DNA of 64,000 nucleotides from positions 124,001 through 188,000 of the forward strand of contig JBPOJA010000011.1 in assembly GCA_052034085.1 (NCBI GenBank). Direction: 5' to 3'. Source of the DNA: UBA1426 sp052034085. GTDB lineage: Bacteria; Bacillota; Clostridia; Peptostreptococcales; Anaerovoracaceae. Each line of letters opens with the position of its first letter. Positions within the stretch are counted from its first letter, which is position 1. The notes beneath the pieces are model-generated. The model did not search any database and was not told the origin of the DNA. It saw only the letters and a program-made list of their open reading frames with translations. This document shows positions 33,265 to 41,835 of the stretch, piece after piece. The position numbers were made by a program, and so were the translations under genes.

Positions 33265-33784
33265 GAATTTCTCCTGACCTTCCTATGAAAACTATTTCCC
33301 GGCCTTCATAAATAATATGAAAAATCCAGTCTCCGTTTTCCTCCAAATATGAATAGTCAACTGCATAATCTGCACTGCCAAGATATTCTGATATCATGGT
33401 TAAATAATTTGATTCGTCGTCCTGAAAGGTGCCGGCACCCTTGTCGGCCGCCGCTATATCAGCTTCACCATCAGGACTCAGGTTTTTGTTCCGGTTTCCA
33501 TATGCGCCATCAAACGCTTCCTCTAAAGCACCGTCCATAGCCATTTCCATGACTGCACTGTCAGCGGAGCCGCCTCCCATCATGAACTTACCAAGGTTAT
33601 TATACACAGAAACCGAGCCAAAAACAACTAAAAAACTGGCTACAGCCACAGCCACAAATCTGTTTCTTCTCCTTGTCTTCAGTCTCCCGGCTTCCTGGCT
33701 CAGCCTGAAACTGAGCTCTCTTTCAAACTCTTCCGGCAACTCCTTCTCTGGTATTTCTTTTAGTAAATCCAATATCTTATCCAT
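33224..33784 (-). CDS. Probable membrane anti-sigma factor
   Basis: About 186 residues from ATG 33784. The N-terminal ~45 residues are helical and charged (L-K-E-I-P-E-K-E-L-P-E-E-F), followed by one transmembrane helix (V-A-V-A-V-A-S-F-L-V-V-F-G-S-V-S-V) and an acidic extracytoplasmic domain. The call comes from topology and from position directly after an ECF sigma gene; no zinc anti-sigma motif is present. The ATG has no well-spaced ribosome-binding site (GGGAG is about 20 bases away). The 3' end overlaps polA by 41 bases. Confidence 0.65.
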   Translation of the reverse strand: MDKILDLLKEIPEKELPEEFERELSFRLSQEAGRLKTRRRNRFVAVAVASFLVVFGSVSVYNNLGKFMMGGGSADSAVMEMAMDGALEEAFDGAYGNRNKNLSPDGEADIAAADKGAGTFQDDESNYLTMISEYLGSADYAVDYSYLEENGDWIFHIIYEGREIVFIGRSGEIHEQEGEEQQADSD

Positions 33785-33828
33785 GTTTTTTTTTAAATTT
33801 CTGCTCCCTGCATTATACTCTTCATTTT

Positions 33829-34386
33829 TTAGACGCGTATGTCTCCGTAAAGTTCCAGAATCGTAGTCTTTAATTTTTCCCGTGCCCTGCTTAACCTGGA
33901 TTTGACGGTTCCTTCGGTGCATTCCAGAATAAAAGATATCTCCTCATAGCTTAAACCTCTTATATCGCGCAGGATAATTATTTCTCTGTGATCTATGCTC
34001 AGGTAATCCATAGCTTTCAAAACCAGTTCAGTTGTTAGTTTGCTTTCAACCTGAGCCTCCGGCCCCGGCAGATGATCTTCCACTTCGTTGGCGAACTCCA
34101 GTTCCACCAGATTGTCTTTATATTTTCTTAAATAGTCCTTGCAAGTATTCACAACTATCCGGTAAACCCAGGTATCAAAGCTGCTCTCCCCTTTGAAATT
34201 TTTCAGGTTACGGAAAATTTTAATATAGCTGTCCTGAAGCACATCCTGTGCATCATACTCATTTTTCATATAGGAAAGAGCCAGATTGTATGCTTTGGTT
34301 TTATTGCTCTCTATGAGCCTTTCAAAGCACTTTTCATCTCCGGCAATGGCACGTTTTATTAAGAATTTTTCCTCTGTTTTGCCCAA
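33829..34386 (-). CDS. ECF-family RNA polymerase sigma factor
   Basis: A 185-residue sigma factor. Region 2 (residues about 20-90) has D-A-Q-D-V-L-Q-D-S-Y-I-K-I and F-x-T-W-V-Y-R-I-V-V-N-T-C-K-D-Y. Region 4 (about 125-175) has L-R-D-I-R-G-L-S-Y-E-E-I-S-F-I-L then T-V-K-S-R-L-S-R-A-R. It is likely held inactive by the membrane protein encoded next. TTG start with GAGG six bases upstream. A TGCTATAAT extended -10 (complement of 34423-34431) lies upstream. The regulon is unknown. Confidence 0.93.
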   Translation of the reverse strand: MGKTEEKFLIKRAIAGDEKCFERLIESNKTKAYNLALSYMKNEYDAQDVLQDSYIKIFRNLKNFKGESSFDTWVYRIVVNTCKDYLRKYKDNLVELEFANEVEDHLPGPEAQVESKLTTELVLKAMDYLSIDHREIIILRDIRGLSYEEISFILECTEGTVKSRLSRAREKLKTTILELYGDIRV

Positions 34387-34401
34387 CTTTTCCTCGCCTT
34401 A

Positions 34402-34430
34402 TTGTGATATACTACACAGGTGATTATAGC
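34402..34430 (+). promoter_or_regulatory. Promoter candidate for the PHP phosphatase gene
   Basis: TTGTGA (34402-34407), 17-base spacer, TATAGC (34425-34430). The -10 overlaps the minus-strand -10 (34423-34428) of the sigma operon. Confidence 0.45.
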
Positions 34431-34467
34431 ATCATTTTTATGAGAAAAACAGAGACGGAGATTATTT

Positions 34468-35262
34468 ATGTACGACTATCACAGCCATTCCACCTTTTCC
34501 ACCGATGGCAGAAACACACTGGAGGATATGATAAAAGGAGCGCGGAAAGCCGGCATGAAGGAAATTGCCATTACTGACCACTACGACCCGGACTACCCTT
34601 CGTCAGGCTGGGGCTCCGGTTTTAACCCCGACGAATATTTTGATGAATTGATCAGGCTTGAAAAAAAATATCTGAAAGATCGAATCCTCATTAAGGGTAT
34701 TGAAATAGGCATTCAGCATGGAGAAACCCTGGAAAAATGCAGTAATTTAGTCAACTCTTACGATTTCGATTTTGTAATAGGCTCATTTCACTGCGCGGAA
34801 GGGTTTGATCTTGCCGGCAGCGGTTATTACAGGGGGAGAAGTGTGCCGGAATCGGTAAAGGCTTTCTATAAATACAATTATGATAACTTAAAACTGTATA
34901 AAGATTATGATGTGCTGGGCCATATGAATGTAATAGACCGCTACAGCCCCTATGTGCCTGCTTATGATGATTTCTGGGATATCATTGAGGAAACCCTGAA
35001 AATGATGATTGCCGATGGCAAAGGTCTGGAGATTAATACTTCATCCTTCAGATACGGAATGGGAGAACACACAACTCCCAGTCATGAAATATTGGTTCTT
35101 TATAAGAATCTGGGCGGTGAAATTATTACAGTGGGGTCCGATGCCCACAGAGTAAACGACATCGGTTACGGTCTGGACTGGGCCTTTGAAAAAATGAAAA
35201 GCGTCGGCTTCAGGTATTTCACAACTTTCCGCCGACGCCAGCCAACTTTTATTAAACTTTAA
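34468..35262 (+). CDS. PHP-domain phosphatase, HisJ-like (histidinol-phosphatase family)
   Basis: A 264-residue PHP-domain protein. The metal ligands include Y-D-Y-H-S-H-S-T-F-S at the start, I-T-D-H-Y near residue 36, I-K-G-I-E-I-G, G-S-F-H-C, and G-S-D-A-H near the C-terminus. HisJ-type enzymes dephosphorylate histidinol phosphate, but no his gene is nearby and PHP specificity is broad, so the substrate is open. ACGGAG lies seven bases upstream. It converges with the P1 peptidase gene, 3 bases apart. Confidence 0.85.
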   Translation: MYDYHSHSTFSTDGRNTLEDMIKGARKAGMKEIAITDHYDPDYPSSGWGSGFNPDEYFDELIRLEKKYLKDRILIKGIEIGIQHGETLEKCSNLVNSYDFDFVIGSFHCAEGFDLAGSGYYRGRSVPESVKAFYKYNYDNLKLYKDYDVLGHMNVIDRYSPYVPAYDDFWDIIEETLKMMIADGKGLEINTSSFRYGMGEHTTPSHEILVLYKNLGGEIITVGSDAHRVNDIGYGLDWAFEKMKSVGFRYFTTFRRRQPTFIKL

Positions 35263-35265
35263 CTT

Positions 35266-36228
35266 TTATAAAAAATCTTTTGCTGCTTTAAGGCCGTAAG
35301 CAGGTTCTGCGGCCAAAACTGCCCTGTTAATGGCTCTTGCCATGACTTCTGCTGCCATGGCTCCAACTGCATCCGGCATTACTTCAACCTCACCTGTGGC
35401 CATAACAAAAATTGTGTCGCCATCGGCCATGGTATGCACGGGCCTTATTGCCCTTGCAAAGCCGTTATGAGCAATCGATGCCACCTTGTTGGCCTGGGGC
35501 TTGGTCAGCCTGGCATTTGTAACTATGCAGCCTATAGTGGTATTGCCGCTGAAAACATTCCTGTTTTTATCGTATTCTTCAAGGATAGTCTTTTCAGTGT
35601 CATAAACGGCTGTTTTTTCCTTATTCAGGATACCTGCTATTCTCTTTCCGCTGTCTACATCAATGACATCACCAAGAGCATTTACCGCCACAATGGCACC
35701 GATAATCCAGTCACCTACCTGTATTGCATAAGTGCCAAGGCCGCTTTTCATCATGTATTCCATGCCTAAAAACTTGCCTACCGTAGCTCCGGTACCTGCC
35801 CCTACATTGCCTTCGGCGGGTTTTTCCCTGCCGGCATTCAGGCATGCCTCATAGCCCATTTCTTTATCTGGTCTGCATTTGGGGTCGCCGACTACCAGGT
35901 CAAACAGGGATGCTCCGCATACTATGGGAACAACACCCACTCCCACGTCGAAGCCTTTGCCCTGCTCTTCCAGATATTTCATGGCTCCTGAACCTGCGTC
36001 AAGGCCGTAGGCGCTGCCGCCGGAAAGCATGACAGCATGAATCTGTTCGACCAGATTTACCGGTCTTAGCAACTCAGTCTCTCTGGATGCGGGACCACCG
36101 CCTCTCACATCCACTCCGGCATAAGCTCCCTCTTCCGCCAGAATTACGGTACATCCGGTTCCGCCTTCCACATTCTGTGCATGACCCACCTTAATACCTT
36201 TGATATCTGTTATACTGACTTCTTTCAT
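35266..36228 (-). CDS. P1-family peptidase (DmpA/BapA-like aminopeptidase)
   Basis: A 320-residue Ntn-fold peptidase of family S58. It opens I-T-D-I-K-G-I-K-V-G-H-A-Q and contains A-V-M-L-S-G-G-S-A-Y-G-L-D-A-G and, before the predicted self-cleavage point, S-G-N-T-T-I-G-C-I-V-T-N-A. In DmpA the nucleophile is serine at this place; here threonine stands there. Family members remove N-terminal residues from D-amino-acid- or beta-peptides, so the substrate is uncertain. It is downstream of the OPT transporter by 13 bases, suggesting hydrolysis of the imported peptide. Confidence 0.88.
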   Translation of the reverse strand: MKEVSITDIKGIKVGHAQNVEGGTGCTVILAEEGAYAGVDVRGGGPASRETELLRPVNLVEQIHAVMLSGGSAYGLDAGSGAMKYLEEQGKGFDVGVGVVPIVCGASLFDLVVGDPKCRPDKEMGYEACLNAGREKPAEGNVGAGTGATVGKFLGMEYMMKSGLGTYAIQVGDWIIGAIVAVNALGDVIDVDSGKRIAGILNKEKTAVYDTEKTILEEYDKNRNVFSGNTTIGCIVTNARLTKPQANKVASIAHNGFARAIRPVHTMADGDTIFVMATGEVEVMPDAVGAMAAEVMARAINRAVLAAEPAYGLKAAKDFL

Positions 36229-36241
36229 AACAATCCCTCCT

Positions 36242-37891
36242 TTAAAGGGCTGTCATTATCTGTATTGCCTGAATTATGGCAATGATAACTCCTACCACAG
36301 CTTCCCCTCCCAGCAGACCTGCAGCTATAATCTGACCGTTTCCGCTCTCTTCATATTTAGGCGCTGCCTTCATTGTGATGAAGCGCAAAGCACCGCCAAC
36401 AAATGCTGTCATTGATAAATAGAAAGGCAGATATACCCCGAGTCCCAGTGTCATTACCGGGAAGTTAATTATGTAAAGCACTACAGCAACAACCAGTCCA
36501 ATGATAAAGGACGGCATATGCGATATGCCTCCAACCATAGCGGCAACTGCTCCTGCCTGAGGTGCCGGGAACATGTCAGGGTTGCCAAAGGCTGATGAGC
36601 CATAGGCCTTAAGAATGACCAGCAGAATAATTACCGAAACGAAGGCGCCTATAATGCCTCCGATAACTTCGCCGATCCATTGTGCTTTCGGGCTGGAGTT
36701 AAGAATGTGACCTGCTTTGAAGTCGTTCATTATATCTCCAACCAGACCGCATGCAACAGCAACAACTGCTGCCACAAAGAAAGCTTCAGTCTGGCCTATG
36801 CTGGAAACTGCTTTTGCCGCCAGCAATACAATAATGCCGAAAATTTCCATGGGATTGATTCCAGACTGGCCTACGCACTGGGCAGACATGGCCGTGGCAA
36901 GCCATACGCCTATTATGGTAACTATAGATGCGACAACCCCCATCTTAGCAACCACTGTGAAGATAAAGGCAAGCAAAACCATGACAATGGGCGCCCATCT
37001 TAAGGGAATTACGCCCTGGCTGACCGCAGCCTTGCTGAACATGGGCCCGAATATTTCCTTTGCCTTGGGAAGAATACCCTTGACAATAATGCCTATTCCG
37101 GTACCCACCATCAGTCCTATTCCAAGCGAGGCTTTAATGCTGGCCGCCGTGCCTGCATCCCAGAGCCCTGCCGCCTGACCGCCGATAAGAATCCCGAAAT
37201 CGCCGATAATGGCACCCAGGAACCATACACCGATAAACACAGGTCCGATTATATAGCCTACCGCTACCAGCATCATGGAAAGCCACGCACCGCCCCAGGA
37301 GCCGTAATCCATCATCTTCTTAAACCAGACCACTGCCGGGAATGCTGCAAACCAATCCCTCAGCACTGTGAACACAGCTGCAACTCCAAGGGAAGCAAAC
37401 AGGGTTCCCGCCTTTTTGCCGCCGGCATCGCCCACAATTAAAGTATCTGCTGCTGCCTGACCCATGGCAAAAGGAAGCTGCTTTACTTCTATAAAATATG
37501 AACGTACCAGGGCAGTAAAAATAAGACCTAAAATAACTCCGCCGAGGGTTACTACTATCAGGGCCAGCGAGCTCACTTCCGCATCCGGATTTATCATCCA
37601 GATGCCGGGAATTGTGAAGGCAAGTCCTCCTGCTACCATGGCACCTGATGACATGGCCGTGTGGGTCACGTTGATTTCATTAATGTTGGTGTTGCCAAGA
37701 GCTTTAAGTGTAAACATGGACACCAGGGCAACAAACATGATAGGCCATGGAAGCGCACCTAATTTAAGTGCAACAAACATGGAGCTCATCGTAAGAATTA
37801 TGGCACCTATCATACCGATGATCATACCTCTTACAGTGAATTGTTCACTGAAAGATGAAGCATACCTGATCTGTTTTGAATCATCAGACAT
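36242..37891 (-). CDS. OPT-family oligopeptide transporter
   Basis: A 549-residue membrane protein with roughly a dozen or more hydrophobic segments. It starts S-E-Q-F-T-V-R-G-M-I-I-G and has N-I-N-E-I-N-V-T-H-T-A-M-S-S-G and L-P-F-A-M-G-Q-A-A-A-D-T, the OPT/YSL blocks. OPT proteins import small peptides or metal chelates with protons. A probable operon runs ketopantoate-reductase-like gene, this gene, P1 peptidase, all with short gaps. The cargo is not determinable from sequence. Confidence 0.92.
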   Translation of the reverse strand: MSDDSKQIRYASSFSEQFTVRGMIIGMIGAIILTMSSMFVALKLGALPWPIMFVALVSMFTLKALGNTNINEINVTHTAMSSGAMVAGGLAFTIPGIWMINPDAEVSSLALIVVTLGGVILGLIFTALVRSYFIEVKQLPFAMGQAAADTLIVGDAGGKKAGTLFASLGVAAVFTVLRDWFAAFPAVVWFKKMMDYGSWGGAWLSMMLVAVGYIIGPVFIGVWFLGAIIGDFGILIGGQAAGLWDAGTAASIKASLGIGLMVGTGIGIIVKGILPKAKEIFGPMFSKAAVSQGVIPLRWAPIVMVLLAFIFTVVAKMGVVASIVTIIGVWLATAMSAQCVGQSGINPMEIFGIIVLLAAKAVSSIGQTEAFFVAAVVAVACGLVGDIMNDFKAGHILNSSPKAQWIGEVIGGIIGAFVSVIILLVILKAYGSSAFGNPDMFPAPQAGAVAAMVGGISHMPSFIIGLVVAVVLYIINFPVMTLGLGVYLPFYLSMTAFVGGALRFITMKAAPKYEESGNGQIIAAGLLGGEAVVGVIIAIIQAIQIMTAL

Positions 37892-37913
37892 AATACAACC
37901 TCCTTTTCCGCAG

Positions 37914-38831
37914 CTAGCTGCTTTGCTTAAATATTATGAGATTAGTAAGCACGGAATTAACCGGCGTTTTAATTCCTGCTTTTTCACCTTCTTTACAGAC
38001 AGCTCCGTTAATCATGGAGATTTCTGTTGGTCTGCCATTGCTTATATCCTGCAACATGGAGGACCGGTTGGCGGCAGTTGCCCTGCAGACATCCTTGGTA
38101 TGGGCAACAGGATCCTCAAAACCCAGCTTTATGCCCAGCGCCAAAGCCACATCTTTTGCTTCACTGACTGCTTTTTCCATTATATCGGTTATTTCCGGAT
38201 AATCCAGAAGTTCCCCGTTCAATAGCCCCGTCAGGGCAGTCAGCGCATTAATGCCCACATTGACCAGCAACTTGTCCCATATAAGCCCTACAACATTGTC
38301 CGACTTCTGAGCATCCAATGAAGCTCTGTTAAACATATCCACCAGATTTTCAAGTCTTGGGCTAAGCTCACCGGTGAGTTCTCCCATGATGGTCATTCCC
38401 TTGCCGGCATGTCTCATTTTGCCCGGCTCAAGCATGGTGGCACCGTGCGCCGTAGTGCCTGCCAGCACATTGCCTTTGCCCAGCACCTCCTCGATTTGCT
38501 CTGCATTCCCGAGGCCGTTCTGCAGAGTCAGCACAAGTGTATTTTCGCCAAACAGAGCTCTATTGCTTTCCACGGCTTTTCTGGTCATGGTGGATTTTAC
38601 AAAAACTATAGCAAGATCACAGATTCCAACATCTTCTGCCCTGGTGAATGCTTTCACTTTGTTATAAGTCAGCACTTGCGAGTCTTCTTCCATAAGAAGT
38701 CCGTTTTTATTAATTGCATTTACATGATCCTGCCAAACATCCAATAAAAATACTTCATTTTCGGCAAGAGCCGAGAGCTTGCCTCCGTAAAGGCAGCCCA
38801 TGGCTCCTGCTCCAATAATTGCTATTCTCAT
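37914..38831 (-). CDS. 2-dehydropantoate 2-reductase family protein (ApbA/PanE)
   Basis: A 305-residue Rossmann reductase: G-A-G-A-M-G-C-L-Y-G at the N-terminus, F-V-K-S-T near residue 78, T-L-Q-N-G-L-G-N, and the catalytic lysine in W-D-K-L-L-V-N; the distal domain has T-E-I-S-M-I-N-G. Family members reduce ketopantoate or other 2-oxoacids with NADPH. No panB, panC or panD is adjacent, and the OPT-peptidase neighbours point to amino-acid catabolism, so a 2-oxoacid other than ketopantoate is possible. Confidence 0.88.
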   Translation of the reverse strand: MRIAIIGAGAMGCLYGGKLSALAENEVFLLDVWQDHVNAINKNGLLMEEDSQVLTYNKVKAFTRAEDVGICDLAIVFVKSTMTRKAVESNRALFGENTLVLTLQNGLGNAEQIEEVLGKGNVLAGTTAHGATMLEPGKMRHAGKGMTIMGELTGELSPRLENLVDMFNRASLDAQKSDNVVGLIWDKLLVNVGINALTALTGLLNGELLDYPEITDIMEKAVSEAKDVALALGIKLGFEDPVAHTKDVCRATAANRSSMLQDISNGRPTEISMINGAVCKEGEKAGIKTPVNSVLTNLIIFKQSS

Positions 38832-38851
38832 TTTTTACCTCCGGAATACTG

Positions 38852-40531
38852 TTAAAACAGTCCCGATATCTTTCCGGTAACATCAACGTCAACATTTTCA
38901 GCTGCAGGAACTTTCGGAAGTCCCGGCATTGTCATAATATCTCCTGTTATGGCAACTATGAAACCCGCCCCTGCAGAAACCTTGATATTTCTCACTGTAA
39001 TCCTGAAATTGACCGGTCTTGCAAGTTTTTTGGGGTCATCTGATAATGAATATTGTGTTTTCGCCATACAGATGGGAAGCTGTCCGAATCCCAATTTCTC
39101 CAGTTCATCAATCTGCTTTTCAACATTACCCACATAGTCAACCCCGTCAGCGCCATATACTCTGGTGGCAATGGTATGAATCTTTTCTTTAATTGAACCT
39201 TTTTCATCATATACAAAGCTGAAATTGTTTTTCCCGTTTTCTGCTAAATTTATTACTTCCTTTGCCAGTTCCATACCGCCTGCGCTGCCCTTGCCCCATA
39301 CTTCCGACAAAACAGCTTTGACATCATGGGCGGCACAACTTTTGCGCACTGCCTCCAGTTCAGCCTCGGTATCAGTTGGAAAACGATTGACGGCTACCAC
39401 TGCAGGCAGGCCATAAATCTCTGTTACGTTTTCCACATGCTTAAGCAGGTTTTCCATGCCTTTTTCCAGTGCTTCAACATTTTCGGTTCCCAAATCAGCT
39501 TTTGCGACTCCGCCGTGAAGTTTTAAAGCTCTTACGGTAGCCACAATTACTACGGCATCAGGTCTGAGTCCGCTCATTCTGCATTTTATGTCAATGAATT
39601 TTTCAGCGCCAAGATCAGCTCCGAAACCGGCTTCCGTCACAACATACTCTCCCAGGGCCAAAGCTGTTTTTGTCGCCATTACACTGTTGCAGCCGTGTGC
39701 AATGTTGGCAAAAGGACCGCCGTGGATAAAGGCAGGTGTATGCTCCAGAGTCTGAACCAGGTTGGGTTTAAGAGCATCTTTCAGAAGGGCAGCCACGGCC
39801 CCCTGCCCCTTAAGATCCCTGACCGTTACCGGTTCTCCGTCATATGTGTAGGCAACAACAATTCTGGCCACTCTGTTTTTCAAATCTTCAAGGTCGTCGG
39901 ACAGACAAAGCACGGCCATGATTTCAGATGCAACCGAAATGTCAAATCCATCTTCTCTGGGTGTACCGTTAGTCTTGCCGCCCAAGCCGTTGGCCATGAA
40001 GCGCAGCTGCCTGTCATTCATATCCATACAGCGTTTCCAGACTATCCTTCGGTTGTCTATCCTCAATGAGTTGCCCTGATGAATATGATTATCCAAAAGG
40101 GCGGCAACAAGATTGTTTGCCGTGGTTATAGCGTGAATATCTCCGGTAAAATGGAGGTTAATATCCTCCATGGGTATTACCTGGGCATACCCGCCTCCCG
40201 CTGCACCGCCTTTAACACCGAAAACAGGGCCTAAAGAAGGTTCTCTGAGTGCTATAACGGTTTTTTTGCCTGAGGCAGCAAGTGAATCTCCCAGACCCAC
40301 AGTTGTCGTAGTTTTTCCTTCACCTGCAGGTGTTGGTGTAATCGCCGTAACAAGAATGAGTTTGCCTCTTCTATCCATACCTTCCTGCTTAAGTATATTG
40401 TAGTCAACTTTGGCTTTATACCTGCCGTAATTTTCGAGGAACTCCTCATCTATTCCCAGATCCTTTGCCACTTCGTTTATGATTTTCGGCCTGGTTTCCT
40501 GAGCTATTTCTATATCGCTTTTAAATGTCAT
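38852..40531 (-). CDS. fhs: Formate--tetrahydrofolate ligase
   Basis: A 559-residue enzyme activating formate with ATP to 10-formyl-THF. P-loop T-P-T-P-A-G-E-G-K-T-T-T near residue 65; conserved E-P-S-L-G-P-V-F-G-V-K-G-G-A-A-G-G-G-Y and L-H-F-T-G-D-I-H-A-I. It serves purine synthesis and, in anaerobes, glycine or acetyl-CoA-pathway metabolism. I start at the second of two adjacent ATGs (40531), five bases after GGAGG. It follows the oxidoreductase gamma-subunit gene by 24 bases. Confidence 0.97.
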   Translation of the reverse strand: MTFKSDIEIAQETRPKIINEVAKDLGIDEEFLENYGRYKAKVDYNILKQEGMDRRGKLILVTAITPTPAGEGKTTTTVGLGDSLAASGKKTVIALREPSLGPVFGVKGGAAGGGYAQVIPMEDINLHFTGDIHAITTANNLVAALLDNHIHQGNSLRIDNRRIVWKRCMDMNDRQLRFMANGLGGKTNGTPREDGFDISVASEIMAVLCLSDDLEDLKNRVARIVVAYTYDGEPVTVRDLKGQGAVAALLKDALKPNLVQTLEHTPAFIHGGPFANIAHGCNSVMATKTALALGEYVVTEAGFGADLGAEKFIDIKCRMSGLRPDAVVIVATVRALKLHGGVAKADLGTENVEALEKGMENLLKHVENVTEIYGLPAVVAVNRFPTDTEAELEAVRKSCAAHDVKAVLSEVWGKGSAGGMELAKEVINLAENGKNNFSFVYDEKGSIKEKIHTIATRVYGADGVDYVGNVEKQIDELEKLGFGQLPICMAKTQYSLSDDPKKLARPVNFRITVRNIKVSAGAGFIVAITGDIMTMPGLPKVPAAENVDVDVTGKISGLF

Positions 40532-40555
40532 CATTACCTCCACTAAAAATAACTG

Positions 40556-41089
40556 TTATAAACTTCTGCCCAGTGCAAAAGCTCTCTTGTTAATATCCTG
40601 CAACTTGGCCCTGGCCCCGGAGAATGTTTCCTCTATGAGCTGTTCCACCGTCTCAGGCTTCACTACTTTTGTGCGTTCAATCAGGGCTCCCAGCATGATT
40701 ATGTTTGCTACCCTGTCGTTACCTTCTTTTTTAGCCAGCTCGGTTACGTCAATTTTGTGAACCTTCAAGTCATCTCTTTCAGGATCGGCATCTATCAGGG
40801 ATGAGTTCAGGAAAAGATCTCCGTCTTTTTCTACTATTGGCGCAAACTTGGCCATAGAGGGCTGATTCATAGCCACAACGCAGGTGGCTTTATCAATAAT
40901 TGGGCAGCTGACAGGCTGATCTGACACTATTACGGTGCAGTTGGCCGTGCCGCCTCTCATTTCCGGTCCGTATGACGGCAGGAAAGTAACTTCTTTGCCT
41001 TCCCTCATGCCGGCATAGGCCAGCATCTGACCAATTAGCATTATACCCTGGCCGCCGAATCCGGCCAGAATCATTTTATGAAGGGCCAT
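40556..41089 (-). CDS. 2-oxoacid:ferredoxin oxidoreductase, gamma subunit
   Basis: A 177-residue gamma-domain protein: I-L-A-G-F-G-G-Q-G-I-M-L-I-G-Q at the start and Y-G-P-E-M-R-G-G-T-A-N-C. This domain binds CoA/substrate near the thiamine centre in Vor/Kor-type enzymes. It is the last gene of the four-subunit set, 2 bases after the beta subunit. Confidence 0.95.
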   Translation of the reverse strand: MALHKMILAGFGGQGIMLIGQMLAYAGMREGKEVTFLPSYGPEMRGGTANCTVIVSDQPVSCPIIDKATCVVAMNQPSMAKFAPIVEKDGDLFLNSSLIDADPERDDLKVHKIDVTELAKKEGNDRVANIIMLGALIERTKVVKPETVEQLIEETFSGARAKLQDINKRAFALGRSL

Positions 41090-41091
41090 CT

Positions 41092-41835
41092 TTACACCTC
41101 CTCAGGACTTCTCAAATTACCCAGCGGATAATAGGGAATCATATTGTCAGTAAGCCATTTCAAGGCATCGACAGGCGTCATACCCCAGTTGGTGGGACAG
41201 GTGGACAAAACTTCGACAAAGCTGAATCCCAGGCCCGCCTGCTGAACTTCTATAGCCTTGGTGATGGCTCTTTTTGCCTTCCGGATGTTTGCGGGATTAT
41301 TAAGTGCTACTCTTTCCACGAAAACCGCTCCTTCTATGGTAGCCAGAAGTTCTGCCATTCTGAGAGGCATCCCGGACAATTCCTTCTTTCTTCCTTCTAC
41401 TCCCGTGGTGGATTTTTGTCCAATCAGGGTTGTGGGTGCCATCTGGCCTCCTGTCATACCGTAAATGGCATTATTTATAAACACAGTTGTGAAATGCTCC
41501 CCCCTGTGAGCCGCATGTACAATTTCAGCTGCACCGATGGATGCAAGATCGCCATCCCCCTGATAGGTATACACGATTTTATCGGGATTCGCTCTTTTAA
41601 TACCGGTCGCCACTGCGGGAGCTCTGCCATGAGCACATTCGCACATATCCACGCTCATAAAACTGGGTGCAAGAACGCTGCAACCTATGGGAGCCGTTCC
41701 TATGGTATCCCCCAGCAGGCCTTTCTCCTCCAGCACTTCCATGAGAATCCTGTGGGCTATTCCATGAGTACATCCCGGACAATAAGTAGTGGTTACAGGC
41801 AACATGGCCTCTGTATATTTAAAAACTGTCTTCAT
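41092..41835 (-). CDS. 2-oxoacid:ferredoxin oxidoreductase, beta subunit (thiamine diphosphate-binding)
   Basis: A 247-residue TPP subunit: T-T-Y-C-P-G-C-T-H-G-I near residue 17 and the TPP motif G-D-G-D-L-A-S-I-G ... N-N-A-I-Y-G-M-T-G-G-Q. It decarboxylates the 2-oxoacid and passes electrons to the ferredoxin subunit. It overlaps the alpha subunit gene by 4 bases. Confidence 0.96.
   Translation of the reverse strand: MKTVFKYTEAMLPVTTTYCPGCTHGIAHRILMEVLEEKGLLGDTIGTAPIGCSVLAPSFMSVDMCECAHGRAPAVATGIKRANPDKIVYTYQGDGDLASIGAAEIVHAAHRGEHFTTVFINNAIYGMTGGQMAPTTLIGQKSTTGVEGRKKELSGMPLRMAELLATIEGAVFVERVALNNPANIRKAKRAITKAIEVQQAGLGFSFVEVLSTCPTNWGMTPVDALKWLTDNMIPYYPLGNLRSPEEV

Noticed and set aside
33785..33922. 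N-terminal extension of the anti-sigma gene to 33922
   Set aside because: It would lie inside the sigma gene, has basic low-complexity content and no start signal; ATG 33784 matches the charged N-terminal domain.
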